A DNA stretch of 35,688 bases from Phenylobacterium sp. (GTDB taxonomy: Bacteria; Pseudomonadota; Alphaproteobacteria; Caulobacterales; Caulobacteraceae). The DNA lies in assembly GCF_025351295.1 (NCBI RefSeq), contig NZ_JANXWD010000039.1, forward strand, positions 1 through 35,688, given 5' to 3'. Numbering within the stretch: position 1 is the stretch's first letter; each line of letters starts with the position of its first letter. The notes beneath the pieces are model-generated. The model saw nothing but the letters and a program-made list of their open reading frames with translations. It was not told where the DNA came from and did not search any database. Made by a program: the position numbers and the translations under genes. Of this stretch, positions 1 through 8,040 are shown piece after piece.

Positions 1-1
1 C

Positions 2-655
2 GACCGCGCCGAGACTCTGAGCGCCGAGCTGTCGACGCCGATCACGCCGGGGTTCGAGGCCCTGGTGTTCAAGGCCTCGCGTGGCATCGAGGACATCTAT
101 GAGCTGACCTACATCCGCAAGGACGGCACCCGGTTCCCGGCGGTGGTCTCGGTCACCGCCCTGCGCGACGCCGAGGACGCGATCATCGGCTACCTGCTGA
201 TCGGCACCGACAACACCGCGCGCAAGGAGGCCGAGGACGCCCTGCTGAAGGCCGGCGCCCTGCAGAGGGCGATCTTCGACAGCGCCAACTTCTCCAGCAT
301 CGCGACGGACGCCAAGGGCGTGATCCAGATCTTCAACGTCGGCGCGGAGCGGATGCTCGGCTACACGGCGGCCGAGGTCATGAACAAGATCACGCCGGCG
401 CATTTCTCCGATCCACTGGAGCTGATCGCCCGCGCCGAAGCGCTCAGCGCCGAGCTGGGCACCCCCATCACCCCCGGCTTCGAAGCCCTGGTGTTCAAGG
501 CCTCGCGCGGCATCGAGGACATCTATGAGCTGACCAAGGTCCGCAAGGATGGCACGCGGTTCCCCGCGGTGGTGTCGGTGACGGCGCTGCGCGACCCCTT
601 GGGCGCGATCATCGGCTACCTGCTGATCGGCACCGACAACACCGCGCGAAAGCTG
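2..655 (+). repeat. Tandem PAS-unit duplication, 426-bp (142-codon) period
   Basis: The stretch beginning at the left edge (about 2-226) reappears at about 428-652 in the same frame. Around 67 of 75 aligned residues are identical, including shared runs such as GTRFPAVVSVTALRD and AIIGYLLIGTDNTARK. Differences at the DNA level are partly synonymous, so the copies are related by duplication with some later drift or conversion. More copies may lie upstream of the window. Confidence 0.85.
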
Positions 656-2569
656 GTCGAGGAAGAGCAGAAGAAGTCCGACCAGCGGCTGCGCGATCAG
701 CAGTTCTACACCCGCTCGCTGATCGAATCGAACATCGACCCCCTGATGACCATCGACCCGGCGGGGATCATCACCGATGTGAACAAGCAGACCGAGGCGC
801 TCACCGGCTGCACGCGGGACGAACTGATCGGCGCCCCGTTCAAGGACTGCTTCACCGACCCGGCGCGCGCCGAGGCCGGGATCAAGCGGGTGCTCGCCGA
901 GAAGTCGGTCACCGACTACGAACTGACCGCCCGAGCCCGCGACGGCAAGCAGACCGTGGTCTCCTACAACGCCACCACCTTCTACGACCGCAGCCGCAAG
1001 CTGCAGGGCGTGTTCGCCGCCGCCCGCGACGTCACCGAACGCAAGCGCTTCGAGCTGGAGCTGCAGCAGGCCAAGGCCGCCGCCGAGAGCGCCAGCCGCA
1101 CCAAATCCGACTTCCTGGCCAGCATGAGCCATGAGATCCGCACGCCGATGAACGCGATCATGGGGATCGCCGACCTGCTGGCGAAGACTGCGCTCACCCC
1201 CGAGCAGGACAAGTTCGTGCAGATCTTCCGCCGGTCGGGCGACAACCTGCTGAACCTGATCAACGACATCCTCGACCTCTCCAAGGTGGAGGCCTCGCAG
1301 CTCGACCTGGAGCGCACCGGCTTCTCGCTCGCCGATCACCTGGAGAAGGTGATGGAGATGATCGCCCCCAAGGCGCAGGAGAAGGCGCTGACCCTGGTCT
1401 GCGAGATCGCGCCCGGCGTCAGCAACGACCTGGTGGGCGACCCTACCCGTCTGCGCCAGGTGCTGCTCAACCTGCTGGGCAACGCCGTCAAGTTCACCGA
1501 GACTGGCAGCGTCGTGCTGCGGGTCGAGCCGGACGGCAACGACGCCGTGCCGACCGCCCTGCGCTTCACCGTCACCGACACCGGCATCGGGATCGCCGAC
1601 GACAAGCAGGATCACGTCTTCGAACGCTTCACCCAGGCCGATTCCTCGACCACCCGGCGGTTTGGCGGGTCTGGCCTGGGGCTGACGATTTCGCGACGCC
1701 TGGTCGAGCTGATGGGCGGGCGGATCTGGGTGAAAAGCCAGGTCGGCCAGGGCAGCCTGTTCGGCTTCGTCGTGCCCTTCGAGGTTTCGACGGCGGCCAG
1801 CCGCCCGGTCGCCGCGCCGGTCGGGACCGGCCCCGACACGCCGCTCCCGCCGCTGCGCATCCTGATGGCGGAGGACTCGCCCGACAACTGCACCATCGCG
1901 TTGGCCTATCTCGCGGGCACGCCCTACGTGGTCGACGTGGCCGAGAACGGCGTCCTGGCGTGCGCGATGTTCACCGCGGGGCGCTACGACCTGGTGCTGA
2001 TGGATCGCCAGATGCCGGCCATGGACGGCCTCACGGCGACGCGGACCATCCGGGCCTGGGAGAAGGCCAACGACCGCCCGCCCACGCCGATCATCGCCCT
2101 GACCGCTTCGGCCCTGAAGGGCGACCGGGAGAGCTGCCTGGCGGCGGGCTGCACGGCCTATCTGACCAAGCCGATCCGGCAGGAGGTGCTGCTGCAGGCG
2201 ATCAAGGACCACTCCGCCGTCCAGGCGCCAGCCGCGCCGGTCGCGCCGGTCCTGGCCGCGATCCCCGCGGCGGGCCTGTCGCGGGCCGCGCAACGGCTGG
2301 CGGCGCAGACCCCGGCCTATCTGGAAAACTGCCGGCTGAACGTCATCGCCATCGTCGCCGCCCTGGACTGCGGAGACTTCCAGGCGGTGACCATCCTCGG
2401 CCACAATCTACGCGGCTCCGGCGGCGGCTTCGGCTTCCAGATGATCACCGACATCGGCGCCGGGCTCGAACAGGCCGCGGACCTCTCGGACTCGGCGGTC
2501 TCGCGCCACTGGGCCGGCGAACTGTCGAGCTATCTCGACCACCTGCGGGCGGGCGGCCGCCCGCACTAG
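2..2569 (+). CDS. Hybrid sensor histidine kinase with PAS repeats, receiver and HPt domains (5' partial)
   Basis: The reading frame is open from the window edge, so the true start lies upstream. Numbering from the GTG at 65, the order is: end of a PAS domain (1-55), a full PAS/PAC unit (about 60-196), a third, different PAS (about 218-330), a HisKA dimerisation domain with SHEIRTP (phospho-acceptor His356), a HATPase_c domain with an N box (LLNLLGNAVKF), DTGIGI and GGSGLGL, a receiver domain with LVLMDRQMP (acceptor Asp647) and TKPI, and a C-terminal HPt-like domain with GHNLRGSGG (His780). This is a complete His-Asp-His phosphorelay core. No membrane segment is seen in the visible part, so it may be a cytoplasmic sensor unless one lies upstream. 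The first two PAS units are near copies with a period of 426 bp. The signal and the final response regulator are unknown. Confidence 0.93.
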   Translation, partial: DRAETLSAELSTPITPGFEALVFKASRGIEDIYELTYIRKDGTRFPAVVSVTALRDAEDAIIGYLLIGTDNTARKEAEDALLKAGALQRAIFDSANFSSIATDAKGVIQIFNVGAERMLGYTAAEVMNKITPAHFSDPLELIARAEALSAELGTPITPGFEALVFKASRGIEDIYELTKVRKDGTRFPAVVSVTALRDPLGAIIGYLLIGTDNTARKLVEEEQKKSDQRLRDQQFYTRSLIESNIDPLMTIDPAGIITDVNKQTEALTGCTRDELIGAPFKDCFTDPARAEAGIKRVLAEKSVTDYELTARARDGKQTVVSYNATTFYDRSRKLQGVFAAARDVTERKRFELELQQAKAAAESASRTKSDFLASMSHEIRTPMNAIMGIADLLAKTALTPEQDKFVQIFRRSGDNLLNLINDILDLSKVEASQLDLERTGFSLADHLEKVMEMIAPKAQEKALTLVCEIAPGVSNDLVGDPTRLRQVLLNLLGNAVKFTETGSVVLRVEPDGNDAVPTALRFTVTDTGIGIADDKQDHVFERFTQADSSTTRRFGGSGLGLTISRRLVELMGGRIWVKSQVGQGSLFGFVVPFEVSTAASRPVAAPVGTGPDTPLPPLRILMAEDSPDNCTIALAYLAGTPYVVDVAENGVLACAMFTAGRYDLVLMDRQMPAMDGLTATRTIRAWEKANDRPPTPIIALTASALKGDRESCLAAGCTAYLTKPIRQEVLLQAIKDHSAVQAPAAPVAPVLAAIPAAGLSRAAQRLAAQTPAYLENCRLNVIAIVAALDCGDFQAVTILGHNLRGSGGGFGFQMITDIGAGLEQAADLSDSAVSRHWAGELSSYLDHLRAGGRPH

Positions 2570-2770
2570 AGGTTTCGTGCCGTCGCACAGGCCCTAAGCT
2601 TAGTTCTGCGATTGCCCTGGTGAGCAACAGTCAGTTGGCGTTCGCGGCTGCAACCGATAGACTCTCCTCGCACCCCGGAAATGCAATCCTAGATCATCAA
2701 AAAGGTTAACGCGCTCCGGCGTAGGTTGAATTCCCTGTGCAGTCTTCAGATTTTGGAATATCGACGTGAT

Positions 2771-2789
2771 GAACACATGGGGTGTGTTC
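2771..2789. promoter_or_regulatory. Inverted repeat ahead of the PEP-CTERM gene
   Basis: GAACACA (2771-2777) and TGTGTTC (2783-2789) form a perfect 7-bp inverted repeat with a 5-bp spacer. It ends just before the GGGGAG ribosome-binding site (2795-2800) of the gene starting at 2810. It could be an operator or a leader hairpin. The surrounding leader (about 2580-2809) is more AT-rich than the genes to its left. I see no confident sigma70 boxes. Confidence 0.45.
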
Positions 2790-2809
2790 GCGTTGGGGAG
2801 ATTTGAGAC

Positions 2810-3532
2810 ATGAGCTTCGATCATGCTGCGATCGAGAAATTAAACAATCGCACGCTGGCCATTGGCGCTGCCGCGATGCTCAGCCTGATGTTCGCCACAT
2901 CGGCACAAGCGAAATACACCGCCATCGACTCGTCCGGCACCAAGGCGCTGATCCTCAATTTCGGGGGCTATTGCGATGCGAGTGTTGGGGACTTCGGCGA
3001 CGAATGCGACAGTCCCAACCAGTACTTGCCTTACGAGGCGGATATCGGCGGCAGCGCGACCAACAAGCTGATTGTTCGCAACGACGGCGTGATTCAGTTC
3101 GTCGGCAACTACATTGGCAACGCCGATCCGATAAATCAGTTCAAGGTCCTGGCGCAAGTTGACGCCGGAAATCCGGGCAACGTCTTTCCCCCGGAGATCG
3201 CCGCCTTCAAGATGGTGGGAAACAACTTCGTTGTGACCTTCTTTCAATGTATTACGCCGCAGCATTGCTATTCTGGAAAGTATGCGATGATCCTGGCTCC
3301 TGTCTATCGGGCCGGCGACGAAGGTTTTGACGTCAAGTTCAAGTATGCTTCCGACAGCGGCGTCGATGATGCCGACAAGAAGAAGAACTACTTCTTCGGG
3401 GCCATCTTCGATTCGCCCGTCGCCGCTGACGCCGTGCCGGAACCTGGCGCCTGGGCGCTGATGATCCTCGGCTTCGGTGGCGTCGGCGCGGCCCTGCGAC
3501 GCGGACCCAGGCGTCGCCCCCAAGCAACCTAG
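2810..3532 (+). CDS. PEP-CTERM (PEPxxWA) sorting-domain secreted protein
   Basis: This 240-residue protein has an N-terminal signal peptide with an unusually long polar n-region, a hydrophobic stretch (about 16-31) and a likely cleavage site after SAQA (residue 34). Its C-terminus carries PEPGAWALMILGFGG (from residue 210) followed by a short hydrophobic helix and an Arg-rich tail. That is the PEPxxWA-CTERM signal recognised by exosortase-type sorting enzymes. The middle has four Cys residues in two pairs and no domain I recognise. The start is set by GGGGAG at 2795-2800, 9 bp before ATG. GC content appears lower than in neighbouring genes. It ends 2 bp from the convergent TIR gene. By family it is an envelope or extracellular protein; its specific role is unknown. 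Confidence 0.85.
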   Translation: MSFDHAAIEKLNNRTLAIGAAAMLSLMFATSAQAKYTAIDSSGTKALILNFGGYCDASVGDFGDECDSPNQYLPYEADIGGSATNKLIVRNDGVIQFVGNYIGNADPINQFKVLAQVDAGNPGNVFPPEIAAFKMVGNNFVVTFFQCITPQHCYSGKYAMILAPVYRAGDEGFDVKFKYASDSGVDDADKKKNYFFGAIFDSPVAADAVPEPGAWALMILGFGGVGAALRRGPRRRPQAT

Positions 3533-3534
3533 GT

Positions 3535-5532
3535 TCAGGCCGGTTTGCGCAGGGCGGCGTTGAGGCGTCGCTCCCGCTCCCGGAACGCCGCACCGTAGAG
3601 GGTGTTTTCCGACCAGCGCTTCGCCAGGGCCGGGTCGCTGCTCTTCAGCAGCTTCTGCGCCTCGGCCAGGCGCCCCTGCTTCAGCAGACAGCCGCCCTGC
3701 ACATTGTCGACCCAGGCCAGCCGCCAGGGGTCGTCGGGATAGGTCTCCGCCATGATCGGCAGGGCGTCACGCAGCAGCGTGGCCGCCTCCGCGGGACGCC
3801 CCTGTTCGCAGAGCAGGTCGGCCAGATCGGTCATGATCGGCGCCAGGTTACGGTGCCGGTGGACCTTGGCCGCCATCAACGCCTTGCGGAACATGGCCTC
3901 GGCCTCCTGCGGCTGGCCCAGGGCACGCTTGACCAGCGCCAGGTTGGCGAAGGTGAAGGCCAGATCGTCGAAGGTCTCGCCGCGCTGCTGCAGGGTGATC
4001 GCCAGCGAGCGCTCGTAGATGGCGTTGGCCTCGCCGAAGCCGCGCCGTTCCAGCACCACCCGTCCGACATTGTTCAGCGTCGTCGCCAGGTCGGGATGCA
4101 TCGGCCCCAGCACCGCCTCGTTGGCGGCCAGGACGCGGCGGAAATACCTCTCCGCGCTGGCTCCGTCGCGTCGGAAATAGGCGATCGATCCAAGCTGGTT
4201 CAGATCCTCGGCGACCTTGGGATGGCGCTCGCCCTGCTTGCGCACGCGAATCTGCAGCGCCCGCTCATACAGCTGTTGCGCGCGGTCCAGCTTGCCGGCG
4301 CCCAGCGCGTTCAGGGCCTGGGTCTCCAGGTCGCGCGCGACGTCCGGATGATCCGGGCCCAGGCGGGTGACGTCGAGGCTGAGCGCCTCGTCGGCCGACC
4401 GCTGGGCGCCGACGAAGTCGTCGTTGGACGATTGCGCCTCCGAGAGGCCGACCAGAATGCGCGGGATCATATCTTCGCGGCCGCTGTCGGGCCGGCGGGC
4501 CTGGGCCAGGGCCGTCCGATAGGACGTCACCGCCCCGGCGAAGTCGCTCTGCTTGGACTGCGCATCGCCCAGGGCCGCGAATTGCCGCACGACGGCGCCC
4601 CGATCGCGGCCGTGAATCCTGAAGGTGCTCCGGACCAGGGTCTCGCCCTGATGGAACAGCCCCAGGCCCATGTAGACCTCGCCCAGGGTGACGCCCAGTT
4701 CGGTCTTCACCGAGGGCTCGTCGTTGAGCTCCCCCTGGATCTGCCGGGCCCCGCGGTCGAGGATTTCCCGCGCCGTGATGCTGGCGCCCTTGGCCTCTGA
4801 GGGGTCGGAGACGGTGAAGATCGACTTCACGAACTCCACGGTCCGCTCGGCGGTCAGGGTCTTCTGCCGGGCCAGGTCGCGCTGTTTCACGGCTTCGTTC
4901 CGCTGCACCACGGCGGTGGCCGCCAGCCCGCTCATCACCACGAAGCCCAGGCCCGACCCGGCCGCGATCACCGCCAGCCGGCGCTGGCGTCGCGCCGCCT
5001 CGCGCTGGCGCAGCTCGTCGTAGGGCACGTTCAGCAGCCCGGCGATCAGCTTCAGCTTGCCGGAGACCTTGCCGTCCTGGCCCTTGCGGATGTCCGCGCC
5101 CAGCGGCTCGGTGTCGACGCCCTCGAACAGGGCGGGCGGCAGCGCCTCCAGCTCGGGGTCGCCGCCCACCGAGCGCGAGGCATTGGGCTCGCCGCCGGCG
5201 ATCAGGCACTGGATGCGGTCGCGCCGGCCCATGGCCGTGAAGGCGCGGATCTCCTCGTTCACCCACTTGGACCGCCGCCCGTTGGGCGTGCAGATGACGA
5301 TCAGCGAGGCCGACTCCTGCAGGGCCGCCAGCACCGAGCCGGCCAGGTCGGAGGACGCGGCCAGTTCCTGGCGGTCCTGGAACACCGGCGGCAGCCGCGC
5401 GCCCAGGACCCCCAGCGCCGTCTCCCGACCGCGCAGCTGGCGCGGCACCCGATAGGTCTCCAGCGCGCTGTGCAGCCAGGCCGCGATCTTCCGGTCGCGA
5501 TGGTTGTAACTGATGAAAGCCGCGTACTTCAT
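3535..5532 (-). CDS. TIR domain - transmembrane - TPR repeat protein
   Basis: The protein has 665 residues from ATG at 5532; a GTG eight codons upstream is less likely because TIR homology begins at KYAAFISYNHRD. Residues 1-100 form a bacterial TIR domain, with FQDRQEL and an SxWxxxE motif (SKWVNEE) whose Glu94 matches the catalytic Glu of NAD-cleaving TIRs. A single membrane helix lies near 186-208. Next comes a segment with DPSEAKGASITAREILDRG, which I know from the C-terminal regions of bacterial Ser/Thr kinases with TPRs. Several 42-residue kinesin-light-chain-type TPRs follow, to about residue 640. The layout therefore resembles such a kinase with a TIR domain replacing the kinase. It lies 87 bp downstream of ggt on the same strand. 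Signalling, NADase or immunity roles are inference. Confidence 0.88.
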   Translation of the reverse strand: MKYAAFISYNHRDRKIAAWLHSALETYRVPRQLRGRETALGVLGARLPPVFQDRQELAASSDLAGSVLAALQESASLIVICTPNGRRSKWVNEEIRAFTAMGRRDRIQCLIAGGEPNASRSVGGDPELEALPPALFEGVDTEPLGADIRKGQDGKVSGKLKLIAGLLNVPYDELRQREAARRQRRLAVIAAGSGLGFVVMSGLAATAVVQRNEAVKQRDLARQKTLTAERTVEFVKSIFTVSDPSEAKGASITAREILDRGARQIQGELNDEPSVKTELGVTLGEVYMGLGLFHQGETLVRSTFRIHGRDRGAVVRQFAALGDAQSKQSDFAGAVTSYRTALAQARRPDSGREDMIPRILVGLSEAQSSNDDFVGAQRSADEALSLDVTRLGPDHPDVARDLETQALNALGAGKLDRAQQLYERALQIRVRKQGERHPKVAEDLNQLGSIAYFRRDGASAERYFRRVLAANEAVLGPMHPDLATTLNNVGRVVLERRGFGEANAIYERSLAITLQQRGETFDDLAFTFANLALVKRALGQPQEAEAMFRKALMAAKVHRHRNLAPIMTDLADLLCEQGRPAEAATLLRDALPIMAETYPDDPWRLAWVDNVQGGCLLKQGRLAEAQKLLKSSDPALAKRWSENTLYGAAFRERERRLNAALRKPA

Positions 5533-5619
5533 GCGCCCCGTGCCCCCCGGCAACACGAGAACCTAGCATCTCCGGCCTTGCAACCCTCTGCGCAGAGGCT
5601 GGCGCGCCGACCGCCCCGC

Positions 5620-7374
5620 TCAGTTGACCGGCGCCACCGAGCCCGCCCCGTCGCGTACGTCGTGCCCGCCGAACATCGTCGCGCCCGCCAGCACCGGCAG
5701 GCCCAGCGACAGGACCCGGCCCTGGCCGTCGGCCGTCGGCGGCTTGAGGGTCGGCGCGCCAGTGACGATCCCCTCGGCGATGCCCCAGAGCTCGTCGTCC
5801 TTGAACGCATAGCCCCGCCCCTCCAGCAGCCGCCGCGTGTCGGCCGACAGTGCGAACGGCTCCAGGTAGATCACGTCGGGCAGCCACTGGTGGTGGAGGC
5901 GTGGCGCGTCGATGGCCTCCTGCACGTCCATGCCGTGGTCGATCATGTTGAGGATCGCCTCCAGGGTGATGGTGATGATCCGCGAGCCGCCGGGGCTGCC
6001 GATGATCAGGGCCACCTTGCCGTCCTTGGTCAGGATCGTCGGGCTCATCGAGCTGAGCGGCGTCTTGCCGGGCGCGATGGCGTTGTTGGCCCCCTGGATC
6101 AGGCCGAACATGTTGGGCGCGCCGACCAGCGAGGTGAAGTCGTCCATCTCGTTGTTCATCACGATGCCCGTGCGGCCCGCCACGCGATGGGCGCCGAACC
6201 AGTCGTTCAGGGTGTAGGTCACCGAGACCGCGTTCCCCTGGGCGTCGAGCACGTCGTACTGGGTCGTGTTGCGGCCCTCGGTCGGGGCCTGGGGCGGGCC
6301 CAGGGTCGAGGACGGCGTCGCCCGCTCCGGATCGATCTGCGCCCGCAGTTTCGCGGCATAGGCGGGGTCGGTCAGCTGGGCCACCGGATTGCTGACGAAG
6401 TCGGGGTCGCCCAGCTTGTTGTTGCGGTCGACATAGACCCGGCGCAGCGCCTCGGTCATGACGTGGACCTCGGCGGCGGAATGGAAGCCCATCGCCGCCA
6501 GGTCGTAGCCCTGAAGGATATTCAGCGTCTCGCAGATCGCCACCCCGCCGGAGCTGGGCGGCGGCGCCGAGATCACATGGTAGCCGCGGTAGTCGCACTC
6601 GATCGGCTTCAACTCGCGGACCTGGTAGCGGGAGAAATCCTCCCGGGTGATCAGCCCGCCACCGGCCTGGCTGGCGGCGGCGATCGCTGCCCCGATGGAC
6701 CCGCGGTAGAGGGCGTCCGGCCCCTGGTCGCCGATCGCCGTCAGGGTGGCGGCGAGGTCGGCCTGGACCAGGCGGTCGCCCTTGGTCAGCGCCTTGCCGC
6801 GCGGCAGGAAGATCGCTCTCGCGGCCGGATCGCGCGCCAGGCCGGCGGACTCCAAGGCCATGACCCCGGCGTCGCCCTGGCCCAGCACGAACCCGTCGCG
6901 CGCCAGCCGGATCGCCGGCGCCATCAGCACCGCCCGCGACATGGTGCCGTAGCGGACCCGCGCCGCCTCCAGCCCCATCACCGTGCCGGGCACCCCCACG
7001 GCCTTCCAACTGTCGGTGGAGAGCCCCGGCACGATCTTGCCGGCGGCATCCTGGTACATGGTCGCCGTGGCGGCCTGCGGCGCCTTTTCCCGGAAATCCA
7101 GGAAGGTCGTCCGGCCGTCCGCCAGCCGCAGGGTCATGAACCCGCCGCCGCCGATGTTGCCAGCCTGCGGATAAACCACCGCCAGCGCATACCCCACCGC
7201 CACCGCCGCATCGACCGCATTGCCGCCCTTCCGCAGGATGTCGGCGCCCACGTCGGACGCCAGGTGCTGGGCGCTCACCACCATCCCGCCCGACCCCGCC
7301 ACGGGCTCCGGCGCGGCGGCCTGCGCAGCGGTGGCGATCAGGGTGGTGCAGAGGAGGGCGGCCAGGACGCGCAT
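5620..7374 (-). CDS. ggt: Gamma-glutamyltransferase (glutathione hydrolase)
   Basis: The 584-residue precursor hydrolyses or transfers the gamma-glutamyl group of glutathione in the periplasm. ATG at 7374 is chosen because MRVLAALLCTTLIATAAQA is a good signal peptide and AAAGG lies just upstream; the frame is open for 19 more codons without such support. Family features are GGNAVDAAVA (about 50-59), GNIGGGGFM (72-80), the autoprocessing site GRNTTQYDVLD with nucleophile Thr370, the small-subunit start TTQYDVLDAQGNAVSVTYT, and GSPGG near the C-terminus. Length is normal for an unprocessed GGT. It is followed by the TIR-TPR gene on the same strand, but the 87-bp gap does not prove an operon. 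A 20-bp-period direct repeat lies 49-85 bp upstream of the start. Confidence 0.96.
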   Translation of the reverse strand: MRVLAALLCTTLIATAAQAAAPEPVAGSGGMVVSAQHLASDVGADILRKGGNAVDAAVAVGYALAVVYPQAGNIGGGGFMTLRLADGRTTFLDFREKAPQAATATMYQDAAGKIVPGLSTDSWKAVGVPGTVMGLEAARVRYGTMSRAVLMAPAIRLARDGFVLGQGDAGVMALESAGLARDPAARAIFLPRGKALTKGDRLVQADLAATLTAIGDQGPDALYRGSIGAAIAAASQAGGGLITREDFSRYQVRELKPIECDYRGYHVISAPPPSSGGVAICETLNILQGYDLAAMGFHSAAEVHVMTEALRRVYVDRNNKLGDPDFVSNPVAQLTDPAYAAKLRAQIDPERATPSSTLGPPQAPTEGRNTTQYDVLDAQGNAVSVTYTLNDWFGAHRVAGRTGIVMNNEMDDFTSLVGAPNMFGLIQGANNAIAPGKTPLSSMSPTILTKDGKVALIIGSPGGSRIITITLEAILNMIDHGMDVQEAIDAPRLHHQWLPDVIYLEPFALSADTRRLLEGRGYAFKDDELWGIAEGIVTGAPTLKPPTADGQGRVLSLGLPVLAGATMFGGHDVRDGAGSVAPVN

Positions 7375-7422
7375 ATCGACCTTTCGGGATGGGACGGTGC
7401 GATTGGCGGGGTCGCCGGCGGC

Positions 7423-7459
7423 CTCTGTCAAGTCGCAGGGGACTCTGTCAAGTCGCAGG
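7423..7459. repeat. Two-copy direct repeat upstream of ggt
   Basis: CTCTGTCAAGTCGCAGG occurs at 7423-7439 and exactly again at 7443-7459, a 20-bp period of about two helical turns. It lies 49-85 bp upstream of the ggt start, where a tandem activator or repressor site would be expected. It could equally be a neutral slippage duplication. Confidence 0.6.
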
Positions 7460-7530
7460 TCCGGCGCGCGATCCTGGCGCCGCCATGAGCCGGTGTCGGG
7501 TCGGCCGCATCTCGCCGGGCGGGTCCGGGA

Positions 7531-7544
7531 CTATCGTTCGATAG
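7531..7544. promoter_or_regulatory. Short palindrome in the ggt / zinc-ribbon intergenic region
   Basis: CTATCG and CGATAG flank a TT spacer, a perfect 6-bp inverted repeat. It sits in a 405-bp stretch (7375-7779) between divergent genes, about 90 bp before the small ORF at 7632. Size and symmetry fit a dimeric regulator site. No RNA gene is recognisable in this gap. Confidence 0.35.
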
Positions 7545-7631
7545 GGAAATCGTTGGACGAGCGGTCAGATTGCTCCTCTGCCAAATCCTATGTCTTTTCC
7601 AGGTCGGATAGCTGCGATCCCGGAAACAGCC

Positions 7632-7763
7632 ATGTGCACCAGCATCTTTCGACTGGAAGTTGCGGTCAGAAAACTCTTGATTGCATTGGCCGGGATCCTG
7701 GCGTTTGGGTTCGGCGGCGCGACGCTGCCTCGAAGCGCGCGCGCCGTCGCACAGTGGAACTGA
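7632..7763 (+). CDS. Possible 43-residue small hydrophobic protein
   Basis: ATG at 7632 opens a 43-codon frame ending in TGA at 7761. Its product has a basic N-terminal part (MCTSIFRLEVAVRK), a hydrophobic segment (LLIALAGILAFGFGGA) and a short tail ending AVAQWN. GGAA lies 6 bp upstream. The arrangement resembles a signal peptide or a single-span membrane microprotein, and it ends 16 bp before the zinc-ribbon gene. It may also be chance or a decayed gene. No homolog is recognised. Confidence 0.3.
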   Translation: MCTSIFRLEVAVRKLLIALAGILAFGFGGATLPRSARAVAQWN

Positions 7764-7779
7764 CCGCGGAGATGTCCTC

Positions 7780-7971
7780 ATGACCCGGCCGGCCTGCCCC
7801 GCCTGCCGCAAGCCGCTGGAGCGGGTCGAGCCGGTCCGGCTCGTTGCGGTGAACGACGCGCTGGGCGCCTCGCACCGCTCGCACTGGACCCGCGGCTATG
7901 CCTGCCCCGCCTGTGGCGTGCTGCTTCCCCTCACCAGGACGCCCGACGATCCCCCGGACAACGAACCCTGA
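7780..7971 (+). CDS. Small zinc-ribbon protein
   Basis: The product has 63 residues with two CPAC motifs (near residues 6-9 and 44-47), spaced as in a four-Cys zinc ribbon; the middle is basic and polar. ATG at 7780 has GGAG at 7768-7771, 8 bp upstream. It precedes ychF by 69 bp on the same strand and may be cotranscribed. The function is unknown. The Cys pattern supports a structural zinc site, possibly for nucleic-acid or protein contact, but no more than that. Confidence 0.65.
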   Translation: MTRPACPACRKPLERVEPVRLVAVNDALGASHRSHWTRGYACPACGVLLPLTRTPDDPPDNEP

Positions 7972-8040
7972 GGCGGCGCGCTTCGCGTCGAGGCGCCGGC
8001 ATGCTAGGTGCGGCGCCTCGAAAAGGAACCGCTCTCTCCC

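Noticed and set aside
1960..2709. 249-codon plus-strand frame overlapping the kinase receiver and HPt domains
   Set aside because: Out of frame with conserved receiver motifs, extends into the non-coding leader and has repetitive Arg/Pro/Gly sequence.
4265..7009. 914-codon minus-strand open frame, very rich in Arg, Gly, Pro and Ala
   Set aside because: It lies in another frame of the ggt and TIR-TPR genes, which have clear domains. High GC leaves few stop codons.
5470..7488. 672-codon plus-strand open frame opposite ggt
   Set aside because: Antisense shadow of ggt and the TIR gene start, with low-complexity His/Arg/Asp composition and no domain.
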